Shown one piece after another: positions 47,988 through 59,383 of a DNA stretch of 64,000 bases; position 1 is the stretch's first letter, and each line of letters opens with the position of its first letter. The notes beneath the pieces are model-generated. The model was not told the origin of the DNA, did no database searches, and saw only the letters and a program-made list of their open reading frames with translations. Origin of the DNA: Spongospora subterranea f. sp. subterranea (lineage: Eukaryota; Endomyxa: Phytomyxea; Phytomyxea; Plasmodiophorida); the NCBI GenBank assembly GCA_049724395.1, contig JAUGWO010000011.1, positions 27,633 to 91,632 on the forward strand, read 5' to 3'. The position numbers and the translations under genes are program-made.

Positions 47988-49184
47988 ATGTCGTCTGATC
48001 TTGACGGATCTGTTGTCGACTCAGAATTACCATTCCCTGTCGGTTTGATTGAAGATGAGTATGATAGTTGTATTCTCGTGCCTTACGATAGCTACATCGC
48101 TACATGTTCCAATCCCATTCCTCGCCCTCGGACTGGTGTCGTCGACCTGTTACAAATTGCAGCTGAGTCCGGTGATATTGGGTTTTTACACAAGATGAAG
48201 CAGCGATTTGGTGGTGTTTTGTATAACAGGTATGACATTAGAGCATGTCTTCAGCACGGTCATATTGAGTTTTTCAAGCATTATATATCGCTGGCAAAAG
48301 GGACATATGTTATTGTAGAATTTGATGATTATGAGGGAGATTTCGAACGAAATCCATCATGGGCTACTCCTCGGTATTACCTTATCAGTGATGTGTTGTC
48401 TCCCTATACCCTTAGTGCTGAATTACACCTCGAACTGATTCGATATATTTACGAGGAAGTTATTTTAAAGTTCCCGCCAAAACAAGAGCTGGAGAAGCTC
48501 GTGATTCCTGGTCGGGTATATGGTCGAATGCCCGGTATTCCTACCGTTGATAAGTTGGTGTCAAGTTATCCAGGGTATCCCGACTTAACTCCCTGGGAAT
48601 CTGAGTATATCCTCCACAGCACTTTTGATTCGAAATTTCATTATATTCGAACATATCTAGTGGAAGATAGAGGTCTTCGATATAATGAGAATCTTATCGA
48701 AGTAGCCGCAGGACGATATCGCAAAGGCATTTACCATTATGTTCTAGATTACTTATTGCCTGAACTAGACAAGGCCGCCATGACTGCTAAATATCCAGTT
48801 AAAGATCCGCCCGATCACCAATTCCTGTTTTTTATCCTCTGTTATTGTTGGCCTCCAGATCGTGTCGCTCTGAAGGACTTGTTTTTTGGCCGTCCTGAGA
48901 TGATACCGAAGATTGTCCATGTCATTAATTTCCTATCACTATCAGTTTCTCAATCAAATCATGGTACTGTCCGATCACCGATAACCAAATTCGAGTTGCA
49001 AATTCAACAACACGCCGAACCATCAGCAACAACTTTTGAGGCGGTTGCACAATCGATCTGCGATGTTTTGAAGGAAGTGCTCCAAATAATGGGTGATGCT
49101 GGATATCAGGGGTTTACAGATATTGACTGGTCTATTGAAGGTGATGTCGATTTCAATGACCAACCGGAATACATGAGATCGTGA
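47988..49184 (+). CDS. Unrecognised 398-aa protein, multicopy family
   Basis: One uninterrupted ATG-to-stop frame. I do not recognise the family. The chain is acidic to neutral, without signal peptide or membrane segments. The part TGVVDLLQIAAESGDIGFLHKMKQRFG followed by ACLQHGHIEFFKHYISLAKG has the helix-turn-helix rhythm of degenerate ankyrin-type repeats (compare amoebal and algal ankyrin families), and a similar pattern continues at IRTYLVEDRGLRYNENLIEVAAGRY. The C-terminal 70 residues are acidic. A second, broken copy starts at 63240; identity spans the coding part and about 80 bp of upstream sequence, so the duplicated unit included the promoter side. Both copies sit among transposons, so it may be a host gene spread by them or a mobile-element passenger. 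Confidence 0.7.
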   Translation: MSSDLDGSVVDSELPFPVGLIEDEYDSCILVPYDSYIATCSNPIPRPRTGVVDLLQIAAESGDIGFLHKMKQRFGGVLYNRYDIRACLQHGHIEFFKHYISLAKGTYVIVEFDDYEGDFERNPSWATPRYYLISDVLSPYTLSAELHLELIRYIYEEVILKFPPKQELEKLVIPGRVYGRMPGIPTVDKLVSSYPGYPDLTPWESEYILHSTFDSKFHYIRTYLVEDRGLRYNENLIEVAAGRYRKGIYHYVLDYLLPELDKAAMTAKYPVKDPPDHQFLFFILCYCWPPDRVALKDLFFGRPEMIPKIVHVINFLSLSVSQSNHGTVRSPITKFELQIQQHAEPSATTFEAVAQSICDVLKEVLQIMGDAGYQGFTDIDWSIEGDVDFNDQPEYMRS

Positions 49185-49668
49185 TTTACCATTGCCTTTA
49201 CTGTCTCTTATCTTAACACAAACTTCTGTAATGTGTTGAGAAGTATTGCGGGCTGTATTTCAATACAAAACATTTTTATCCCAGTTCTGGAATCCCGATT
49301 TTCCGCTTTTGGATATGTCGAAAAAGGTTGATTTTCATATCTGATGCTGTGGTGATTACAATTTACAGTGTCAATATGTCAGTTGTACTGTATTATGCAT
49401 ATTGTCGGTCAACGACGTTCGCACATCGAGGGCAGACTTGATGAAAGGGTGTCGAATCCTCACCAAAACCTTCAGCGGGAAAATGCGTCAGGTATTGGTG
49501 AGGTAGCTGGATGACGCCAACGTCGGACCGATGGGTGAGCGCTTGGGTGACCACTTTGTGAAGAACTCTGTGGAACATCGTTCCCACATGGCCTGGATGG
49601 GTCAGAATCATCCCCGTCACTTCATTATAATTGACTTTGGAAACAGCAGGATCGAACGGAATGTAATC
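49185..49668. other. No gene supported
   Basis: 3' flank of the 398-aa gene. An open frame on the minus strand at 49620-49393 (MTGMILTHPGHVGTMF...) has coding-like content with one CxxC-like pair, but no family match. It may be the remnant of a retroelement pol end. Confidence 0.4.
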
Positions 49669-50464
49669 TGTTAGGAACTGCGCCCGAGATACACAGTTAC
49701 CAACTGACCCAAAAGGTACTATGATGGCACAAGGCCATCATTCTCGGGTCCTTATATACCTAAGACTTTTGGATCATGACAGTATCCCCCTGTTTAGGAG
49801 CGACCCCCATGACCTTCCAGCCCCCGTGCGACTTCCTAGATTATCCTCTGACTGGTGAGCAAGAAACGAGATAACACAGTTGAGAGAGAGAAGGAAGAAG
49901 ACGAAACAATCCAGTCAGGCGGGGAAGTCTGACCACGAAAGGTATATAAGGCAACCCCCATGCCGTTACATGTAAGCCGTGAGTGACCCCAAAATGCTGT
50001 GAACACTAAGGAAATCGAACTCACGATTAGGAACTGCGCCCGAGATACACAGTTACCAACTGACCCAAAAGGTACTATGATGGCACAAGGCCATCATTCT
50101 CGGGTCCTTATATACCTAAGACTTTTGGATCATGACAGTATCCCCCTGTTTAGGAGCGACCCCCATGACCTTCCAGCCCCCGTGCGACTTCCTAGATTAT
50201 CCTCTGACTGGTGAGCATAGAAACGAGATAACACAGTTGCGAGAGAAGGAAGAAGACGAAACAATCCAGTCAGGCGGGGAAGTCTGACCACGAAAGGTAT
50301 ATAAGGCAACCCCCATGCCGTTACATGTAAGCCGCGAGTGACCCCAAAATGCTGTGAACACTAAGGAAATCGAACTCACGACCTTGGTAGCCATCATACT
50401 GTTAGGAACTGCGCCCGAGATACACAGTTACCAACTGACCCAAAAGGTACTATGATGGCACAAG
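49669..50464. repeat. Tandem LTR-like repeats, about 360 bp each
   Basis: TGTTAGGAACTGCGCCCGAG opens at 49669, in slightly clipped form at about 50027, and again at 50400. The first two copies are near-identical and carry a TATATAAGGCAACC box. The third is interrupted at 50464 by the copia element, and its continuation appears right after that element. These look like LTRs of another retroelement whose body is gone. Confidence 0.8.
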
Positions 50465-53400
50465 TGTTGGGCGAACGACATCATCTTCAATAGGTGGTAG
50501 CGACGCGGCCTTTTTAAGGGAGAACGATTCGGCCATCCTTGCCGAGATCGACTAAGTCATGATGAACGGTCAATAAACACTTACTTCTTATCTTGCAATC
50601 AAGCAACGTTTCATCTTCACCATCAGCTACGTCTGATAGATTAAGAGTCCCAGTTTGCTTACAAGGATGGTGGAGACCCGAAGCGCAAGCAACGCCGACA
50701 ACACTGAGCAGATGCAGAGCAACACCAGTCATGTCGAGCAGAACGAAAGTGGGAGCCCACTAGTATAAAGTTTCCATTGGCTACAAGAAGAAGTCAACCT
50801 GTCCAAATATAATGCTGGCCTGAAACTCATCCCCGAATTTAATGGAGCAAACTGGGATGACTTCAAAAGGAAGCTCGAAACGCAGTTCACGATTATGGGC
50901 CTAGATACATACTTGAGCCGCGATCCAAACCAAGGGAACAGAATCGAATTGCGGAATGACAAGCTGGCGATTGCTCAGATCAGCTTGCGACTTACACAAC
51001 CGCAATACAAGCAAGTGTCCTCTTGCAAGACAACGCGACAAATATGGACAAGGCTAAAGGAGATCTACGATATTTCTGCTGAATCAAAGGCAGCAGAATT
51101 GTTCCTACAATTCATCCATATCCAGAAGAAATCTTCTCAAACAATGAAGAATTACCTGGACAGGATAGTGGAGTTACACCACGATCTGAGGACCTATGAT
51201 ATCGAGCTCAGTGAATTTAGCAGTTTGTGTGAAAACACTTGATGGCTTACCTGAAACCTATAAACAAATCAAAGCAGCAGCAAGAGCGTCTCAAGTCACG
51301 ACAATACCAAGGCTGACTAACTTGCTATTATCTAGCGAACGTGACGAAAATAACGCGATAAAGAACGCGGAATTACAGCCATCAAAGACCCTCAATACGG
51401 ACATTCGGTCAATGAACACCGAACACAAGATGTTCAAAAAGAAAAAGTATTGCTCTAAATGCAAGAAAGCAGGCCATATGATCGATAAATGCTGGATAGC
51501 CCATCCAGAACTACGACAAACAAGGCCGAAAGCACAAGTACACAATAACACAAATGAGGAAGAAGAACACGTTTTCACAGGTTTCTTCGCCGAATTGAAA
51601 GGTGAAGATGATAAAGACACAATGATTGTCGATAGTGGAGCGAATGTCAGCATGACATTCGATCGAAGTCTTCTTCAAGAATATCAAAGATTCCACAGTC
51701 CGACCACTGTAACAGCAAGTAACGGGGGAAAGCTACAAGCAAAAGGAAAAGGGATCATGATCGTATCGAGCAGTCCGCTGATCCAGATTCCCAATGTGTT
51801 ATATGTGCCCAAGATAGCAAGAACATTACTATCAACAGACTCGATTACAAGTCAAGGATATGAAATCCGTATCGCAAAAGACCTTCATATTCTATCCAAG
51901 AATGGAAAACGAGTGATGACTGCACCCAAGAAAAATGGACTCTATTACTTATCGCCCAATTCTACATATGAGGTGAATGGAGCTACAATTAACTCGAAGG
52001 CACGCATCAGTCTACAAGACGCCCACAAGCGATACGGTCATGCATCAGACGAAAGGTTAAAACAACTTACTGAGCACTGTGAGGGCATCGAGCTTCAAAG
52101 CTACGAAAGACCGATGTGTGGTGGTTGTGCCCTGGGTCAAGCAAGGCGACAACCGTTTCCTGAAGAACGGAGGACTAAACCAACAAGACCGTTTGAAATC
52201 GTAAGCTCAGATATCAAAGGACCATTACTGACAACGAGTCAAGGATACCAATATTATATCACGTACAACTGCCTCTATTCGAAGTGGTGTTGGGTAACAT
52301 TCTTAAAAACCAAAACACCAGAAGAAGTGCAAGAAAGCATGGAAAGATTCCTTACTGATGGAAAGGCAGAAACCAAGGAACGCCTGAATACATTACTGAC
52401 CGACAATGGTGGCGAGTACGTGAACCAGACTATCAGCGACTTTCTACTAAGAAAAGGGATCAAACACCAGCGAACAGTACCGCATAGTCCACAGCAAAAT
52501 GGAACTGCAGAGCGCCGAAACTTGACCATCATGAATATGACGAGAACATGGCCCATGTACCATAAGGATTTCCGGACAGCATATCTGAATGCACCACTCC
52601 AAGAGCAAATCTACATTACACAACCTGAAGGTTTTGTTCAGCAAGGGGAGGAAGACAAAGTCTGCGTCCTGAACAAAGCCCTTTATGGTTTGAAACAAGC
52701 CGGGCGTGCGTGGCAAGAAACACTATTCAAAACTTTCCTAGGTATCAAGCTGAAACAATCACAAAACGAGCCATGCATTTGGTACCACTTCTCGGACAAG
52801 ATGTCAGTTATCATCGGAACTTATGTCGATGATTTAATCCTGACCGGAGACAACCTTCCCAAGATCGAGGAAATTAACAAAATCCTACATAAGACATACA
52901 AGATGAAGGATTTGGGCGAAATTAAAACCTTCCTCGGTATGGAGATCATCCGCCACAAAGATGGTTTGACGACAATTACGCAAAGGGCCTATATTGAACA
53001 GCTGCTAAAAAGGTACAAGCAAACGGATACCAAGCCGGAAAAGACCCCGGCCATTCCATGTGAATTCGACGATGATAAGATTACGCCGGAAGCGTACCCG
53101 ATACGCGAAGCACTCGGCGGTCTGATGTTCATCGCGAATACAACGAGACCGGACATTGCATACAGTGTCAACAGACTGAGTCGGCACGTTTCGAGACCGA
53201 CAAAGCAGTTATGGCGGGGTGTCCAACGTGTCCTCAAGTATCTAAAAGGGACTAAAGGGCTTGGAATTGCATTAGGAAGCACAGGAACCCAAATTACCGG
53301 TTACGCTGACAGCAGTTTTGCCGATGATGTGCATGATCGCAAATCAACGTCCGGATGGTTATTTCAGTATGGAGAAGATATAATCTCATGGAGATCGACC

Positions 53401-53955
53401 AAGCAGAAATCGGTTGCATTATCGACAACAGAAGCCGAGTACATGGCATGTTGCGACGCCACTAAAGAGGCGCTATGGCTGAGAAGCCAGTTGCAAGAAA
53501 TTCTGAATATCAAGTGTCAACCTGTAAATATACTGCAAGATAATCAGAGTACAATATTCCTCGCTTCAAACGTCATCAACAAGCGAAGGACGAAGCATAT
53601 CGATGTTCGATACCACTTCATCCGGGAGCAGATCAAGGCGAACAATATTGAGCTTCAATACTGCGAAACATCTAAGATGAAGGCAGACATCTTAACGAAG
53701 CCCCTAGGTTCGAACCTGTTCATAAAGCATCGAGATGCAATCGTTGCAGATACAGGTAATCAACCTATCGACGTCGATATCGAAGGGGAGTGTTGGGCGA
53801 ACGACATCATCTTCAATAGGTGGTAGCGACGCGGCCTCTTTAAGAAAAACGATTCGGCCATCCTTGCCGAGATCGACTAAGTCATGATGAACGGTCAATA
53901 AACACTTACTTCTTATCTTGCAATCAAGCAACGTTTCATCTTCACCATCAGCTAC
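50465..53955 (+). mobile_element. Ty1/copia element with both LTRs, young, slightly broken
   Basis: Short LTRs of about 168 bp (start TGTTGGGCGAACGACATC) lie at about 50465-50632 and 53789-53955 and differ by only a few bases. ACAAG flanks the insertion on both sides, a likely 5-bp target duplication. Parts in order: gag, CCHC knuckle, DSG protease, integrase, reverse transcriptase with YVDDL box, RNase H with the usual C-terminal copia motifs. Most of pol lies in one long frame (51196-53826). Perhaps two or three breaks overall. It sits inside the LTR-like repeat described above. Confidence 0.92.
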
Positions 53956-54900
53956 GTTGAAAACAAGGCCATCATTCTCGGGTCCTTATATACCTAAGAC
54001 TTTTGGATCATGACATTCACCATCAGCTACGTCTGATAACAAGGCCATCATTCTCGGGGTGGCTCGTTGATATACCTAAGACTTTTGGATGACATGCACA
54101 CTGCCCCCTCACCTAATCCGTGACCTGCATCAAGGGAGCTGCGAGCAATGTCAATGCTCGAGCTATTCCTGAAATCAACATTTGACACACGTTTGTTTTC
54201 TGAGCCCCGATAAAGAAGTGACCTGTGCTTCAACTGAAACGGGATAGGGTTCCGATTGCTTCTTACTCCTGCTCTCGACGCAACCATTGACAGATACAAT
54301 GATTGGGCAGTAAACGCTAACCGATGCAATAGGAGTTCACACGCCATATTGACACACATCGCGATACGCCAATCATTGCTGTCGGTCTGCTCGAAAATGA
54401 CAGTCAACGTGATCGGCAGATCGACATTTGGCTCGAACCTGATAGCGGTAATGGTCGCACGATCCTCAGCACATTGACCTGGCACGTTGAACCTGGATAG
54501 TCTTGACAATACACCGGCATGTACTGCCCCCTCACCTGACCCAATTCTTCGCGTGACGGATCAGCCCAGTCAAAAATGAATGGCTGATTCATCAAGGGGC
54601 TGAACAGCCCTCAATAGACGGAAGTGAAACCAGTCCTGAGGGGAATAAGCGAGCTCGAGCTGCATTCCTGAAATCAACATTGTCTTGACCTTGTAATGTC
54701 AGACGTTCGGCCAATGTTTTCTGAGCCCCGATAAAGAAGTGACCTGTATTGCTTACCTATATGGACAACAGAAACGGGATAGGGTTGGGATTGCTTGTAC
54801 TCCTGCTCTCGACGCAACCATTGACAGATACAATGATTGGGCAGTAAACGCTAACCGATGCAATAGGAGTTCACACGCCATATTGACATAATCGCAAACT
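53956..54900. repeat. Two direct copies of an unnamed segment plus LTR-like scraps
   Basis: After scraps of the 49.7-kb LTR-like repeat, a unit beginning CACTGCCCCCTCACCT... is present at about 54100-54350 and again at about 54520-54890. It includes CCTGAAATCAACATT, TTTTCTGAGCCCCGATAAAG and CTCGACGCAACCATTGACAG. The minus strand has one longer frame (54509-54048, with RFEPNVDLPITLTVIFEQTD) that reads like protein but matches no known family. Confidence 0.75.
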
Positions 54901-55024
54901 GGTCCTGACCACATTCAATGAGCATATTCCAATATACGGGCGGGAACAGCAAAGTCACACTACTTTTGGAGTCAAGAAGATTAGCCGATCGATCACACTT
55001 CGGTTAGTGGACGATGAGCCAGTC

Positions 55025-55960
55025 TTACTGATCGAAGTGGATACGAGAGATCAGACACCTTTGTGAACAAGAAGGGGTCAGATACCGTTTTGGATGAAGC
55101 TTGGTTCCTGTCTGTCCCTGTTGGTGGCAGGCATGTCCGGGTGAGTGTTGACATGAGTTCGAAACCCCGTGAGTGATGGAATTTTGGGAGACCCCCCAAG
55201 GTGGCATCCAATACGGAAAAGTAGAGTGAATGTTGAGCACGAAGGTCTGACCACGTGGCCTCTAATGAATGTGGGAGAGCAAGCTGCTTGCAGTAAACTC
55301 GGAAACTCTGGATAGGCAATGTAATCAGGTGGGGGCAGGTCCCATTCGGTGTGGTCGTTAGGACAGATTATGTTGCTGAATCCAGCTGGTCTAATAGGTT
55401 CCTTCATTGGATACCCAAGCTACTTGTAGCGGCCAGGCGGAAGTAGGGAAAGCCTGGTAGTACACAGGCTTACTCAACCCATAAGAACCCGCGATCCTTT
55501 GTATACCATACCATACCATACCATACCGTTTTGGATGTGCTTGGTTCCTGTCTGTCCCTGTTGGTGGCAGGCATGTCTGGGTGAGTGTTGGACATGAGTT
55601 CGAAACCCCGTGAGTGTTATGGAGTTTTGGGAGACCCCCAAGGTTGCATCCAATACGGAAAAGTAGAGTGAATGTTGAGCACGAAGGTCTGACCACGTGG
55701 CCTCTAATGAATGTGGGAGAGCGAGCTGCTTGCAGTAAACTCGGAAATTCTGGATAGGCATAGTAATCAGGTGGGGGCAGGTCCCATTCGGTGTGGTCGT
55801 TAGGACAGATTATGTTGCTGAATCCAGCTGGTCTAATAGGTTCCTTCATTGGATACCTAAGCTACTTGTAGCGGCCAGGCGGAAGTAGGGAAAGCCTGGT
55901 CAGTACACAGGCTTACTCAACCCATAAGAACCCGCGATCCTTTGTATACCACCATACCAT
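55025..55960. repeat. Dispersed repeat, copies B and C in tandem
   Basis: Two copies about 450 bp apart, each ending in a CCATA-type microsatellite. Minus strand frames in both begin MKEPIRPAGFSNIICPNDHT and run through WDLPPPDY and IRGHVVRPSCSTFTLLFRIG. The same unit occurs at 44.7-45.0 kb in the other orientation. The shared frame could be a fossil coding part of a transposon; no family recognised. Confidence 0.8.
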
Positions 55961-56139
55961 ACCGTTTTGGATGGGAACGGGTCAGATACCATTTTAGATG
56001 AGATGGGGTCAGACAGGGTCTTTTCGGGTCTAACGCTTTTGTGGGATGATGATGATCCCCCAGCATTGCCATAATCTGATTTCGACACAACTTGATTGTT
56101 ACATTGACCGGCTTCAGAAGCTTTGATATCAGTCTTCCC

Positions 56140-56330
56140 AGGAGACGATGACGTTTTGGTGTCAGTCTTCGCTGACGCTTTCGTATCAGTCTTCGCAGTC
56201 GACGATGACGCTTTCGTGTCAGTCTTCGCAGTCGACGATGATGCTTTCATGCTTTTGTGTCAGTCTTCGCAGTCGACGATGACGCTTTCGTGTCAGTCTT
56301 CGCAGTCGACGATGACGCTTTCGTCAGGTG
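56140..56330. repeat. 33-bp minisatellite, 5-6 units
   Basis: Unit around GTCGACGATGACGC then TTTCGTGTCAGTCTTCGCA. On the minus strand it keeps a reading frame encoding KTDTKASSSTA repeats that ends within the dispersed repeat at 55.9 kb. A unit length divisible by three maintains the frame. Confidence 0.85.
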
Positions 56331-58451
56331 GCAGCAATTGCAGCCCGCATTAGCTTTCGGAGTCGTCTGATGCCGGGTTCATATTGACCACCGATTGCCT
56401 TTTACGAAATATCGGGAAGATTGTCACCTAGTTGTGCAACCACCAACGCAGAAATCTCCTGAAGATTACAATTTCATCAATAATCGCCAATACAAGACTC
56501 TTCCCAATCAACATACAATAACAGGCAAACTCCTTTCAGAGTAACTATTTTCATGTCCAGCGTCACAGAAGAGAGATCGCTGAAAAAAAAACGATCAGCA
56601 ATTCGAATCGTTAGTAATCAGTTGACAATATTACATGAAGGAAGGTACAGAAATCTGAGTGATCATCCACTTGGAACAGTGCTTGAAAAACGGTGGCAGG
56701 ATTATCAAACTGTCCTGAACGGAAAAGTTTGCGGTCATGTACCACAGGGTCGCCCAGCATGGCTTGAGCAGCGGATTTAGCCTGAGACACTATCGGGCAT
56801 GTGTTGAGGAAGCCTCGGACCTGAGTTGAAAATGACCAATCATTTTCAAAAAAGCTGCCATAGCAGCCAGAAAACAGCTTGGGAGATAACAGGCATTGAG
56901 TTTGTATTTCCACCATCGCTCAATTCAAAACAGTACAGCTACGTACAGGGCAAACCTGGAAACAAGCAAATAAACATTCCAATAAAGACGTGATGTAGCA
57001 CGTATTATTGTCATGGCTATAACTTGCGATAGGGTAGTCTTAGTGCGTCAATTATCGATGTTTCAGACTTAGTAGTGTCAGGGTCGACACTACGGACTTG
57101 TTACCATTGACCCGCCACTCTAATGGTATTGCGGTCCCGGAGTCCGTACCAACATGCGATTCGCCGTCAGCGGACTCGACGAGCTCGAAAAATTTCTGGA
57201 TGCACCAATTTGATCAGGACCAATGGCACTACCGTTTGGATTACTGTGTATGTGTTTAGCTGTTGAAAGACATCCTTGCCGTATTGGAAGTAGTTATGCT
57301 TGCTGAGCATTCGATGCAAGATTGACATTCCATGACACAAAGCGAATTTTTGAACAATTTACTAAAAGCTAAGATCCCAAAAAACGCGACAGGACGACGG
57401 CCAGCCAATCCAGCCACTGGTCCAAGCAAACAAAGGTACAACACGCAAGAACAAAACTACAGCTTGAAAGAACAATCCAACAAGCGCACCAGTCGGACAG
57501 CCCATTTGGTGGCGTTGGGATATTCGGACTGTAATTCCTCAATCGCCGAATTAAAAACCTCAATGACGGGCTCATGAATGAGTTTTCTTGTCCTACCATC
57601 ATTCTTTAATAGCCTTGTTCGTATTTCCATCACAACCTTAGCTCTCACATGGCGGGGCCTCTGATTTAAGTCTATTATCACATGGAGTTCGATTCTGTCC
57701 TAAACCGGCAGAACCCCACCCGTCGTCCTGTCGCGTTTTTTGGGGTCTTAGCTTTGAGTAACTTGTTCAACATCCTTTTGTCACAATTCTGTAGGCCCGC
57801 AGTGAATTCACTGGCTTGATTCACTGGCTTGACGCATTGTTGGCGTGAAGAGCAGCTTGATGTGGTTGCACAGCATTTTCAGTGGTGGTACCATGGACTT
57901 TGTGAAACCGGAGAACATCCCGTTCTTGCGGTAATGGATGATCCGAGATATGTGCTGTTAAATAAATGTATAATTGACTAATAAGAATGTTTGGCAATTT
58001 GAAGCCGTAGCCAGCCGTTTATACATTCAAAAATCCCAATACTCTCAGCAAACTCGGCAAGCACACCACGCGTGGGAAAAATAGCCGAAAATCACGTCCT
58101 CTCGATTAAATTCCATCATCGGTCAGTCGCACAGAATTTAAATAAACCCAGTGCATCCAAAGACGGGCTGCCCACAGCTTCGATCAATTTTCGATCTCGA
58201 TCAATTGTACAGTGTATGGCAGTGTTTCGCACAAAGTATCCACAGACGGGCTGCGCACAGTTTCAAGCCAGTGAATTCAATAGTCTTGGTGTTTGCTCAG
58301 TGTATTCACAGACGGGCTGCGCACAGTTTCGATCATTTTTCTGAGCCAATCTGTACCCCACCCCAAACTGGCTGCACATACTGATATTGAAATCCCTGGA
58401 TAACAGTTAGGGTGTGAATTAACTGGAGGAATACATTTTGATCGAAAATTG
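56331..58451. other. Repeat-rich stretch, no gene recognised
   Basis: A basic 75-aa frame at 56553-56780 (MSSVTEERSLKKKRSAIRIV...) and an overlapping minus-strand frame cannot be told apart. From 58150 to 58380 the motif ACGGGCTGCGCACAG recurs several times, and it recurs near 62800. The phrase GAATTCACTGGCTTG at 57810 also recurs at 62.6-62.75 kb. Confidence 0.5.
57349..57772. repeat. Fold-back with about 52-bp arms
   Basis: Arms 57349-57400 and 57720-57772 are inverted copies (CCCAAAAAACGCGACAGGAC) with several differences. In each outward reading they encode LLKAK.PKNATGR, so this too is an inverted duplicate of a coding piece. The minus strand between them carries PRHVRAKVVMEIRTRLLKND, unassigned. 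Confidence 0.75.
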
Positions 58452-58560
58452 ATCAAGATCGAGAATTTGAGGATTTGCGTTGGAGAAATTATTTCATTTA
58501 TTCCTTCAGCATCACAAGCAGGCCGTTAGTGACATCAGAACGTCGTTGTACACAGTTTAT

Positions 58561-58800
58561 TATGGACCGGTCGTTGAACGTACACAGTTTATGGTATGGT
58601 TACCGGTGAACGTATGGTTACCGGTCGTTGAACGTACACAGTTTATGGTATGGTTACCGGTCGTTGAACGTACACGCATGGTATGGTTACCGGTCGTTGA
58701 AAAGTTTATGGTATGGTTACCGGTCGTTGAACGTACACAGTTTATGTATGGTTACCGGTCGTACATACACAGTTTATGGTATGGTTCGGCGTGGAACCCT
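58561..58800. repeat. 36-bp minisatellite inside the left TIR
   Basis: About six or seven partial units of GTCGTTGAACGTACACAG plus TTTATGGTATGGTTACCG, some shortened. The right TIR has a single unit (62388-62420 region), so the array grew after the TIRs formed. Confidence 0.88.
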
Positions 58801-59383
58801 TAGTATTGGAATTCGTATCAGTTTATGGTTACCGGCTCGACAAAAACGCCCTCATCATTGGATATTACTGACCTCGATGCACAAGATGCTCATCCAGTGC
58901 AACTGTACTATGACATCATCCTTGTGAATGCGCCATTTTGTGGGTGCAACACAGTTCGTGAAAGATCGCTGTTTATGCTATAATGTTACCAGTCAATGTC
59001 TGTGGGAATCATCGATCGAACCTGTTGGGGATACCGAAAGGAATTTCGGTAACGTCAAGAAACTGTGGGGTGTTATTGTGTACCACTATGGGAAGACAGG
59101 GTAACTGGTTGTAAGGATTACATCTGCTATGAGCATCTCAATGTCCTGCTGTAGGTGCCCTGACAATCCTTGTGAATGCGATTATGTGGGCACTTTGTGA
59201 AAGAGCAATAATGGAAATATGAACATAAAATACCCCGTCAAGAAACGACCACAGGGAAGCACGTTGAACGCATGGCAGCTCCAAGAAGACCGGTTCGTCT
59301 TCTTTTTCGAGTTCATTCGTGAACCGAGAAAGGCTGGGATATTTCCGCCGCTCCATTCGGAATGGGAATAACCATGCCAGGTA

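Noticed and set aside
55130-55175. AGTTCGAAACCCC resembling a pol III B box, hinting at a tRNA-derived SINE
   Set aside because: No convincing A box at the right distance and no tRNA-like fold; left as an idea only in the repeat entry.
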